NCBI RefSeq assembly: GCF_021404305.1
Contig: NZ_JABFTX010000003.1
Coordinates: 1 to 64,000 of the forward strand
DNA from: Billgrantia ethanolica
GTDB taxonomy: Bacteria; Pseudomonadota; Gammaproteobacteria; Pseudomonadales; Halomonadaceae
Direction: 5' to 3'
Length of the DNA: 64,000 nucleotides
The translations under genes were made by a program, and so were the position numbers. The number at the start of each line of letters is the position of its first letter. Within the stretch, counting starts at the first letter, position 1. Below, piece by piece: positions 15,914-23,333 of this stretch. The notes beneath the pieces are model-generated. The model ran no database searches and was not told the origin of the DNA. It saw nothing but the letters and a program-made list of their open reading frames with translations.

Positions 15914-16660
15914 ATGACTCAATCAGCACCCGTAGCGTGGGTCACCGGCGGAACCGGGGGGATCGGTTCGTCGATTTGCCGCGCGCTGGCGGCAGCGGGC
16001 TACCACGTGGTAGCGGGATACCACAACCCGGAGAAGGCCAAGACCTGGCTAGAGAGCCAGAAGGCCGATGGATTCGACAATATTTCCTTGTCAGGAGTGG
16101 ATCTCACCAGCTATCAGGCGTGTGAGGCCGGGGTGAGGGAGATCGAAGAGGCCCACGGGCCGATCAGCGTTCTGGTCAACTGTGCCGGCATCACCCGCGA
16201 TGGCACGATGAAGAAAATGACGCCCGAGCAGTGGCACGAAGTCATCGATACCAACCTCAACACCGTGTTCAACACCTGCCGCAGCGTCATCGAGGGCATG
16301 CTCGAGCAGAAGTATGGGCGCATCATCAACATCTCCTCGATCAATGGCCGCAAGGGCCAGTTTGGCCAGGTCAACTACTCGGCGGCCAAGGCCGGCATGC
16401 ACGGTCTGACCATGGCGCTGGCCCAGGAGACCGCCACCAAGGGGATCACCGTCAACACCGTGTCGCCTGGCTACATCGCCACCGACATGATCATGAAGAT
16501 TCCCGAGAACGTACGGGAAGCGATCCGGGAAACCATTCCGGTCAAGCGCTACGGCACGCCGGAGGAGATTGCCAGGCTGGTGGTATTCCTGGCCGACAAG
16601 GAGTCGGGTTTCATCACCGGCGCCAACATCGACATCAACGGCGGCCAGTTCATGGGCTGA
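15914..16660 (+). CDS. phaB: Acetoacetyl-CoA reductase PhaB
   Basis: A 248-residue short-chain dehydrogenase. The nucleotide-binding TGGTGGIGSSI lies near the N-terminus. NCAGITRDGTMKKMTPEQW is characteristic of PhaB. The catalytic Ser, Tyr and Lys are in INISSINGRKGQFGQVNYSAAKAG, and the end is IDINGGQFMG. PhaB reduces acetoacetyl-CoA to (R)-3-hydroxybutyryl-CoA with NADPH for polyhydroxyalkanoate synthesis. The start is fixed by a strong AGGGAGGTGG site. No phaA or phaC is adjacent, so it is a single-gene unit with its own terminator. Confidence 0.95.
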   Translation: MTQSAPVAWVTGGTGGIGSSICRALAAAGYHVVAGYHNPEKAKTWLESQKADGFDNISLSGVDLTSYQACEAGVREIEEAHGPISVLVNCAGITRDGTMKKMTPEQWHEVIDTNLNTVFNTCRSVIEGMLEQKYGRIINISSINGRKGQFGQVNYSAAKAGMHGLTMALAQETATKGITVNTVSPGYIATDMIMKIPENVREAIRETIPVKRYGTPEEIARLVVFLADKESGFITGANIDINGGQFMG

Positions 16661-16678
16661 GGGAGTCTGCAGGATTGA

Positions 16679-16700
16679 GGGAGGCGTGGCCTCCCTTTTT
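16679..16700 (+). terminator. Intrinsic terminator of phaB
   Basis: GGGAGGC-GTG-GCCTCCC followed by TTTTT, 18 bases after the phaB stop. Confidence 0.93.
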
Positions 16701-16717
16701 CGTGTCCCCGCGCCGCG

Positions 16718-19501
16718 CTAGGGCGGCGGCAGGCGCGTCAGACGGGCCAGCAGCGAATCGAGCTCTCCCACCTCGTGCTGCCAATGCTCGGGAGAGACCG
16801 GCCCGGTCGCCAGCAGGTTGCGCAGCACGATGCCGACCTCCTCGGCCTGACTCAGGTCGCGCCCCAGCCCTTCATTGAGACGCTCGACCTGAATGGCCAG
16901 GCGCAGCGGTTCATCATGCTGACTGACCCGTCCCATGGCCAGCAGTGAGAGGTGCACGCGCAGGCGTGCCAGCTGTTCATGAACTTCTTCGCTTGAGGGC
17001 GGATTTCTTCTGGCGGCGTTACGCTGCTCATGCGCGCGGCGCATGTCCTCGGGGAGCGACGCAGCGGCGTCGATGGGAACCTCGGTCGCAACGCCGTTCT
17101 CGAACCAGTCGGCATCGGCGCTCAGGTGGGCATCGAGCAGCGGCCTGCAGGCCTGCCAGCGCTGTACCTCTTCCACCACGGCCAGGCGTGCCAGTCGCTC
17201 GCGACGGGTGCGTACGATGCCGCTCCAGCGCCGGCGCATGCCTTCCGTGCGGCGTCCCGAGGGGAGTGGCTCCAGCGATGAGGCGTGCTCGATCGCCTGC
17301 TCCAGCACTTGGCCGTCGCTGGAGCGACTGGGCTGCCAGGCGTCCAGACGGTCGATGAGCGCCTGCATGTCGTCCAGGCGCTGGCGTGCTTGCTGGGCAC
17401 GGTCGTCGCGCTGAGCCTCACGCATGGCAAAGATCTGGTCGCAGGCTGCGCGAAACTCGCGCCACAGAGTCTGCTCCTCCCCGCGAGGCGCGCGACCGAG
17501 CTCGCGCCAACGCTGCTGCAGCGCCTTGGCTTTCTCGGCCCGGGTGTCAGAGGGCAATTTCTGCTCGATGAGAGCGTTAACCTCCTCGACGAGGGTGCGC
17601 TTGGCGTCGGCGACTTCCTTGGCGCGCTGGTCGATGAGTCCCTGCAGGGTGAAGCGAATGCGGCCGAAGCGTCGTCCGATGGCCTGCGCCTGATCGCGCG
17701 GCACCGGCGAATGGCGGCGCCACTCTTCGCGCGCCTGGTCGCGGATACGCCGCAGGGCATCCGGGTCGGCATCGTTGGCAGGGGCGTCGAGCAGGGCTTC
17801 GAGCTGTTCGCACAGGCTGGTACGCGCCTCGAGATTGCGTATCCGTTTCTCGGCCTGCCGTTCATGCCAGGGTGCCAGGCGCTCGTGTATGCGGTCAGAG
17901 GCGCGGCGGAAGCGCTCGGAGAGCTCGCGGCTGGCCGCGGCATCGCCCAGCTCCTTCCAGTCTCGCACCAGTTGACGGTGGCGGCGGTCGAGTTCGGCAT
18001 CCGTGATGCCGTTGTCGTTGGCCAATTGGTCGATGGCCTGACACAGCTGCTTGCGCTTGGGGCCGGCAACGTAGCCACGCCAGTCGCGCAGTTCGGCCAG
18101 GCGTGCGCCGAGCCGCTTGAGCATCGCTTGATGCGGGTGCAGCTTCGCCGAAGGCAGGGTGTCTGCGCGGTGTTTCAGACTCTGGTGTAGGCGACTGGCA
18201 CCCTTGAACTCGCCGCGATCCAACAGTTTCTCGAGCTGCTCGAGGTCTTGGGTAAAGCGCGCGAGCCGCGCCTCCTGTCCCTCTTCCGTGGCATGCTCCT
18301 GGCCTGCCAGCAACAGCCGGGCACGGGTCAGCGGCGGCGGAGGTGGCAGCTCGTTCGGCCATTGGCAGGCCTCGACGGCGCGGGTCAGAGATTCGACGTC
18401 CTGCTCCTGCAGCGCCCGTTCGATGTCGGCGGCATGCGCTTCGAAGCGCTCCCAGGTCCGCAGCACATGGTCATAGTCCGCAAGAATCGCGTCGTAGCGC
18501 TTGCGCAGCGTTGCGTCGGTCACGTGCAGGTCCGATAGGGTCTGCCAGCGATTGGCCAGCAGGATCTTCTGAGAGCGCAGGCTGGCGATGTCCTGGCTGG
18601 TAAGGCGGTCGCCGCGTGGCAGGCCGGCAAGGCTCTCTTCCAGCGCTTCGAGCAGCGACTCGCGTGCTTCGGCGGCCTGTTCGCGGCGTCGGTCGGTCGC
18701 GGCGTTGGCGTGTTCGCGGGCCTCGTGATCCGAGAGGGTCTTGCGGCAACCCAGGCTGGCATCCTGGAAGCGACGCTCCTGTGCGGCGTCGGGCAGGTCG
18801 CCGAGCGCTTCCCAGGCACGCACCAAGTGGCGGAAGCGGCCGGCATAGAGGGGCTCCCAGGGCGCGCGGGCGTGGGCCTCCAGCTTCATCAGCAGACTTT
18901 CCCGCTGCTCGCGTGCCGCTGCCAGCGTGGCCGCATCGTTACGTAGTCGGTTCAGGCGTTCACGCGCCTGGCGCATGACCTGACGATCCCGGCGCGCCTG
19001 CTGGGCCAGACGCTGAAGGCCCTCTTCGCTGGTCACGTGGGCGGCTGCGGCATGGCGTACGGCGGCAATGCCGTTCTCGCAGGCCTGTTCGACCAAGTCC
19101 TCTTCGGCCGATAAACGCTCCACGGCGGCCAGCCGCAGCTGCTGGTTGTCGCCCTCCAGGGCCACTCGCGAAAGCAGGACGCGGTTGTCGATGGATGCCA
19201 CGTAGCGCAGGCGCTGGGCGAGGTCCAGGCTGCCGGCCTGCCCGGTGATCAGAGCGACCAGGCGCCCCAGCAGCTCGGGCTGATCCGGCTGGCGCTGCAC
19301 CAGGGCAAGCAGGGTGTCGACCGAGTCGATCCTGTCCAGCGCCGCCCGGCGGACCGAGGTGTCCGCATCGAGGCACAGCGCTTCCAGCGCCTGGCGCTGG
19401 TCGGGTCGAGCCGGGTCGAGCCGGGCGATGGCCTGTCGTCGAATCTGGGCATCGGGGTGCCGCCAGCGTGGGGCGAAGAGGCGGCTTAGAAATCCGGGCA
19501 T
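16718..19501 (-). CDS. Large DUF349 repeat protein
   Basis: A 927-residue, cytosolic, highly helical protein. The first 180 residues have HEAT-like pairs (DAQIRRQAIARL, DTSVRRAALDRI, QLRLAAVERLSAEEDLV). The rest holds repeated DUF349-type coiled units with Trp-centred signatures, such as RWQTLSDLHVTDATLRKRYD, LVRDWKELGDAAASRELSERF, EEWRRHSPVPRDQAQAIGRRF and RWRELGRAPRGEEQTLWREF. DUF349 proteins are common in gammaproteobacteria but their function is unknown. ATG 19501 has AGGA seven bases upstream. Convergent with phaB, divergent from minC. No enzymatic motif is seen. Confidence 0.88.
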   Translation of the reverse strand: MPGFLSRLFAPRWRHPDAQIRRQAIARLDPARPDQRQALEALCLDADTSVRRAALDRIDSVDTLLALVQRQPDQPELLGRLVALITGQAGSLDLAQRLRYVASIDNRVLLSRVALEGDNQQLRLAAVERLSAEEDLVEQACENGIAAVRHAAAAHVTSEEGLQRLAQQARRDRQVMRQARERLNRLRNDAATLAAAREQRESLLMKLEAHARAPWEPLYAGRFRHLVRAWEALGDLPDAAQERRFQDASLGCRKTLSDHEAREHANAATDRRREQAAEARESLLEALEESLAGLPRGDRLTSQDIASLRSQKILLANRWQTLSDLHVTDATLRKRYDAILADYDHVLRTWERFEAHAADIERALQEQDVESLTRAVEACQWPNELPPPPPLTRARLLLAGQEHATEEGQEARLARFTQDLEQLEKLLDRGEFKGASRLHQSLKHRADTLPSAKLHPHQAMLKRLGARLAELRDWRGYVAGPKRKQLCQAIDQLANDNGITDAELDRRHRQLVRDWKELGDAAASRELSERFRRASDRIHERLAPWHERQAEKRIRNLEARTSLCEQLEALLDAPANDADPDALRRIRDQAREEWRRHSPVPRDQAQAIGRRFGRIRFTLQGLIDQRAKEVADAKRTLVEEVNALIEQKLPSDTRAEKAKALQQRWRELGRAPRGEEQTLWREFRAACDQIFAMREAQRDDRAQQARQRLDDMQALIDRLDAWQPSRSSDGQVLEQAIEHASSLEPLPSGRRTEGMRRRWSGIVRTRRERLARLAVVEEVQRWQACRPLLDAHLSADADWFENGVATEVPIDAAASLPEDMRRAHEQRNAARRNPPSSEEVHEQLARLRVHLSLLAMGRVSQHDEPLRLAIQVERLNEGLGRDLSQAEEVGIVLRNLLATGPVSPEHWQHEVGELDSLLARLTRLPPP

Positions 19502-19712
19502 GGGGCATCCTGAGATTGAGAGGCGCAGCGGCCAGGCTGCGCAGGCCGTTTTTTATTGCTGTCGAGGCGGTGTCTTTCGGCTAATGTATGTTATCTAAGC
19601 ACGCGCCGCCGCTGTGGAAAAGTCCATCGGAACAGCAGGGTGCGGGCAGGCATCGGTCAGTACCGGCAAATGTCGGCAGGCGCCGGAGGGCTGCGGCTGG
19701 CCGTATCACCAG

Positions 19713-19741
19713 TTGCAGGGGGGATGGGAGTCGCTTAGCTT
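19713..19741 (+). promoter_or_regulatory. Predicted promoter of minCDE
   Basis: TTGCAG and TAGCTT, 17 bases apart, lie 40 bases before the minC start in the 279-base region shared with the divergent DUF349 gene. Four of six bases match at the -35 and three of six at the -10. Predicted from sequence only. Confidence 0.4.
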
Positions 19742-19780
19742 TAGTCCCACGACCCGACAACACCCCAGTGGAGTCCGGCA

Positions 19781-20515
19781 ATGAGCCTCAAAGTGGACAG
19801 GGCAGAGATGGCATTCACCTTCAAGGGGGGCATGCTGCCCATGACGGTCATGGAGTTGGCAAGCGCCGACCCCGAACGTATCCGTGAGCAGCTATCAGGC
19901 AAGCTCAGCCAATCCCCCGCATTCTTTCAGCATACACCTGTCGTTCTCAGCGTAGAAAAGCTGGATGAGCCCCACCTGGCCCTTGAGCGAATCTGTGCCG
20001 TGTGCCGCACCCACAAGCTGCTGCCGGTGGCCGTGCGCGGTGGTGCCGATCCCGTCAAGCAGTCGGCCTGGGCGCTGGGGCTTGGCTGGTTCCCGCCCAC
20101 CGATGCCACGCGGGCTCGCACGCTCGAGGAGGTGCCGCCTGCCGACGCGCCGGCGCCGGAGGTGGATAAGCAGCCCGGGGTGGCAAGCGGGGGCCGTATC
20201 TATCGCGGCACGGTGCGTTCCGGCCAGCAGGTCAGCGCTCCGGAAGGCGATCTGGTGGTCATCGGCGCCGTCAATGCGGGCGCCGAGGTGCTGGCGGCGG
20301 GCAGCATCCATGTCTATGGCGCCTTGCGCGGTCGTGCGTTGGCCGGCATTCATGGCGATACCGGCGCGGGTATCTTCTGCCGTGAACTGCGCGCCGAGCT
20401 GCTCTCGGTGGCAGGCACCTACAAGCGTCTCGAAGACATCGACCCTCACTTGCTGGGTTCCTCGGTACAGGTCGTGCTGCGCGATGCCCAACTGGGTATC
20501 ACCTCGCTGGATTAA
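19781..20515 (+). CDS. minC: Septum-site determining protein MinC
   Basis: A 244-residue MinC. The N-terminal domain (1-100) is the FtsZ-antagonist part. A Pro-rich linker (PPADAPAPEVDKQPG, about 120-135) precedes the C-terminal beta-helix (YRGTVRSGQQVSAPEGDLVVIG, then AGAEVLAAGSIHVYGALRGRALAG), which binds MinD and the septum. First gene of minCDE. MinC blocks Z-ring assembly at the poles under control of MinD and MinE. Length and order are as usual for gammaproteobacteria. Confidence 0.95.
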   Translation: MSLKVDRAEMAFTFKGGMLPMTVMELASADPERIREQLSGKLSQSPAFFQHTPVVLSVEKLDEPHLALERICAVCRTHKLLPVAVRGGADPVKQSAWALGLGWFPPTDATRARTLEEVPPADAPAPEVDKQPGVASGGRIYRGTVRSGQQVSAPEGDLVVIGAVNAGAEVLAAGSIHVYGALRGRALAGIHGDTGAGIFCRELRAELLSVAGTYKRLEDIDPHLLGSSVQVVLRDAQLGITSLD

Positions 20516-20569
20516 TCGCGACCGCGCTCTTTTTTCGTCATCCATCTTCCATTCAAAGGAATGTGTAAC

Positions 20570-21388
20570 TTGGCCAAGATCATCGTAGTGACCTCAGGCA
20601 AGGGTGGGGTCGGCAAGACCACCAGCGCAGCGGCCATCGCCACTGGGCTTGCGCTGCGAGGCAACAAGACCGTTGTCATCGATTTCGACGTGGGGCTGCG
20701 CAACCTCGACCTCATCATGGGCTGCGAGCGTCGCGTGGTTTACGACCTGGTCAACGTGATTCAGGGCGAAGCCGGACTCAATCAGGCCTTGATTCGTGAC
20801 AAGCGGGTCGACAACCTGCACATCCTGCCGGCCTCCCAGACCCGCGACAAGGATGCGCTGACCTCCGAGGGCGTCGAGCGGGTGCTAGAGAACCTGGGCA
20901 AGGATTTCGACTACATCCTGTGCGACTCTCCGGCCGGCATCGAGCGCGGTGCCCAGCTGGCCATGTACTACGCCGATGAGGCAATCGTGGTCACCAACCC
21001 CGAGGTCTCCTCGGTGCGCGACTCCGATCGCATCCTGGGGCTGCTCGCCTCCAAGACGCGGCGCGCCGAGCGCGGCGAGGATCCGGTCAAGGAGCACCTG
21101 CTGATTACGCGTTACAACGCGGCGCGGGTCGATCACGGTGACATGCTCAACCTCGATGACATCCGGGAAATCCTCGCCATCGACCTGATCGGCCTGATTC
21201 CCGAATCCGAGGCGGTGCTGCGCGCTTCTAACCAGGGCGTGCCCGTGACCCACGATGACAACAGCGATGCGGGGCAAGCCTACATGGATACCGTCTCGCG
21301 TCTGCTGGGAGAGGAAGTGCCGCTGCGCTTCCACGAGTTCCAGAAGAAGAGCCTGCTGAGCCGTATGTTCGGGGGAGGTCGCCGGTGA
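20570..21388 (+). CDS. minD: Septum-site determining ATPase MinD
   Basis: A 272-residue MinD with the deviant Walker [10 protein letters not shown] near the N-terminus, [14 protein letters not shown] (switch region), and a C-terminal amphipathic membrane-targeting helix in [10 protein letters not shown]. It is the ATPase that carries MinC to the membrane and oscillates with MinE. The start is taken as TTG 20570 ([13 protein letters not shown]), nine bases after AAAGGA. ATG 20561 would abut the ribosome site and add an untypical MCN. Confidence 0.95.
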   Translation: MAKIIVVTSGKGGVGKTTSAAAIATGLALRGNKTVVIDFDVGLRNLDLIMGCERRVVYDLVNVIQGEAGLNQALIRDKRVDNLHILPASQTRDKDALTSEGVERVLENLGKDFDYILCDSPAGIERGAQLAMYYADEAIVVTNPEVSSVRDSDRILGLLASKTRRAERGEDPVKEHLLITRYNAARVDHGDMLNLDDIREILAIDLIGLIPESEAVLRASNQGVPVTHDDNSDAGQAYMDTVSRLLGEEVPLRFHEFQKKSLLSRMFGGGRR

Positions 21389-21636
21389 AGTTGCTGGAGT
21401 TTCTGAAGCGAGAACGCAAGAAGACCGCCTCGGTAGCCAAGGAGCGGCTGCAGATCATCGTCGCGCACCAGCGCAGCCAGCGTGGCCAGCCCGACTACAT
21501 GCCGATGCTGGAGAAGGAGCTGCTCGAGGTGATTCGCCGTTACGTCCAGGTGGACGATGACGCCATCAACATCAGCCTGGACAGTGAAGACAACTGTTCG
21601 GTGCTGGAACTCAACGTCACGCTGCCGCGCAGTTAG
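21385..21636 (+). CDS. minE: Cell division topological specificity factor MinE
   Basis: An 83-residue MinE with the N-terminal membrane-binding and anti-MinCD segment ([22 protein letters not shown], broken here as KLLEFLKRE and [17 protein letters not shown]) and the C-terminal dimerisation and specificity region. The GTG start overlaps the minD stop (GTGA), with GGGGGAGG upstream, so translation is coupled. MinE stimulates the MinD ATPase and releases MinC from mid-cell. Confidence 0.95.
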   Translation: MKLLEFLKRERKKTASVAKERLQIIVAHQRSQRGQPDYMPMLEKELLEVIRRYVQVDDDAINISLDSEDNCSVLELNVTLPRS

Positions 21637-21766
21637 ACGGCAGCTGAACGAGTCCGGCTGCGACTCGCTAGTCGTACGAGCGGTGCCCGCTGCTTCCTCG
21701 GCTGAGTCGTCCGCGGGGCTGTGTTAGGCTGTGCCGCTCAGGACGCAGTCAGGAGACACCGCGCCC

Positions 21767-23257
21767 ATGGCGAAGCCAGATGCCGCCCCGATGACCTTCC
21801 TGTGGCACGACTACGAAACCTTCGGCGCCGACCCGCGGCGCGACCGCCCTTCGCAGTTTGCCGCAGTCCGTACCGATAGCGATTTCAACGAGCTCGGCGA
21901 GCCGGTCGAGCTGTTCTGCAAACCGGCGGACGACTATCTACCCCACCCGCAGGCGTGCCTGATCACCGGTATCACGCCGCAGCAGGCGCGTCGCCGCGGT
22001 CTGCCGGAGGCGGAATTCGCCGGACGTATCCACGCGCTGATGAGCGAACCCGGCACCTGTGCGTTGGGCTACAACTCGCTGCGCTTCGATGACGAGGTGA
22101 GCCGCTGCCTGTTCTACCGCAACCTGCTCGACCCCTACTCCCGGGAGTGGCAGAACGGCAACTCGCGCTGGGATCTGATCGATGCGGTGCGCGCTTTCCA
22201 TGCTCTGCGCCCCGTGGGCATCGCCTGGCCGAAGCGCGAGGACGGCTCGCCGAGCTTCCGCCTCGAGGACCTGACCGCCGCCAACGGCATCGCCCACGAA
22301 GGTGCCCACGACGCGGTAGCCGACGTGCGTGCCACCATCGCCCTGGCGCGGCTGCTCAGACAGCGCAACGCACGCCTATTCGACTACCTGCTGGCGCTGC
22401 GCAGCAAGCGCGAGGTGGCCAAGCAGCTCGATGTGCCGGGGCGCAAGCCGGTGCTGCACGTGTCGCGGCGCTATCCGGCCAGCCGCGGCTGCAGCGCGCT
22501 GGTGATGCCGCTGGCCGAGCATCCCACCAACCCCAACGGCGTGATCGTCTATGACCTCTCGGTGGATCCTCAGGCGCTGATCGAGATGAGCGCCGAGCAG
22601 ATTCGACAACGCGTGTTCGTCAGCAGCGACGACCTCGCCGAGGGCGAGGCGCGCATTCCGCTCAAGGTCATCCACATCAACCGCAGTCCGGTGATCCTGC
22701 CTGCGGCGGCGCTCAAGGACGTCGAGGGTCCGCGTCAGGGTGAATATGGCGAGATCGTCGAGCGCCTGGGGCTCGACCTGGCAGCCTGCCGGGCCAACTG
22801 GAAGCGCCTGATGGCCAGTCCCGAGGTAGGGGTCAAGGCCGCCGAGGTGTTCGCTCAGCCGCCGCCCGATGGCCCGCAGGATCCCGATCTGATGCTTTAC
22901 AGCGGCGGCTTCTTCTCCCCCGCCGACCGCCAGGAGATGCAGCGGGTGCGCGACGCCTCGCCCTGGGATCTGGTCGATGCGCGTTTTGCCTTCCAGGACC
23001 CCCGGCTGGAGGAGATGCTGTTCCGCTATCGCGCGCGCAGCTATCCCGACACCCTCAGCAGCGAGGAGCAGGCGCGCTGGGAGGCGTATCGCTGGGATCG
23101 GCTGAACGATGCCGCCGTGGCCGGCTTCACCCTGAGGGACTTCGCCCGTGAGATCGAGCGCTTCAATCAGGTGGCGCTGAGCGACCGCGACCGGGCGATT
23201 CTCGAGGAGCTGGTGATGCATGTGGAAGCGATGATGCCCGCCCAGGCCTTCGGCTGA
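21767..23257 (+). CDS. sbcB: Exodeoxyribonuclease I
   Basis: A 496-residue ExoI. The DnaQ-like domain has Exo I FLWHDYETFGADP with Asp and Glu, LGYNSLRFDDEV (Exo II) and GAHDAVADVRATIALA (Exo III). The SH3-like and C-terminal helical domains follow. It degrades single-stranded DNA 3' to 5', helps mismatch repair and binds SSB. ATG 21767 is chosen for AGGAG eleven bases upstream. A longer reading from 21731 lacks support. Single-gene unit after minE, ending in a GC-rich hairpin. Confidence 0.95.
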   Translation: MAKPDAAPMTFLWHDYETFGADPRRDRPSQFAAVRTDSDFNELGEPVELFCKPADDYLPHPQACLITGITPQQARRRGLPEAEFAGRIHALMSEPGTCALGYNSLRFDDEVSRCLFYRNLLDPYSREWQNGNSRWDLIDAVRAFHALRPVGIAWPKREDGSPSFRLEDLTAANGIAHEGAHDAVADVRATIALARLLRQRNARLFDYLLALRSKREVAKQLDVPGRKPVLHVSRRYPASRGCSALVMPLAEHPTNPNGVIVYDLSVDPQALIEMSAEQIRQRVFVSSDDLAEGEARIPLKVIHINRSPVILPAAALKDVEGPRQGEYGEIVERLGLDLAACRANWKRLMASPEVGVKAAEVFAQPPPDGPQDPDLMLYSGGFFSPADRQEMQRVRDASPWDLVDARFAFQDPRLEEMLFRYRARSYPDTLSSEEQARWEAYRWDRLNDAAVAGFTLRDFAREIERFNQVALSDRDRAILEELVMHVEAMMPAQAFG

Positions 23258-23277
23258 CGACGTACGGCCAGACATGA

Positions 23278-23304
23278 CTGCGCCCGGCCATCGGCCGGGC
23301 GCAG
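23278..23304. terminator. GC-rich hairpin between convergent sbcB and the M16 gene
   Basis: CTGCGCCCGGCC pairs with GGCCGGGCGCAG across a three-base loop, a perfect 12-pair stem. There is no T run. Its position suggests a two-way terminator. Confidence 0.65.
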
Positions 23305-23333
23305 TGCGTTCTGAGGTGCGGTTTCGGTTCAGG

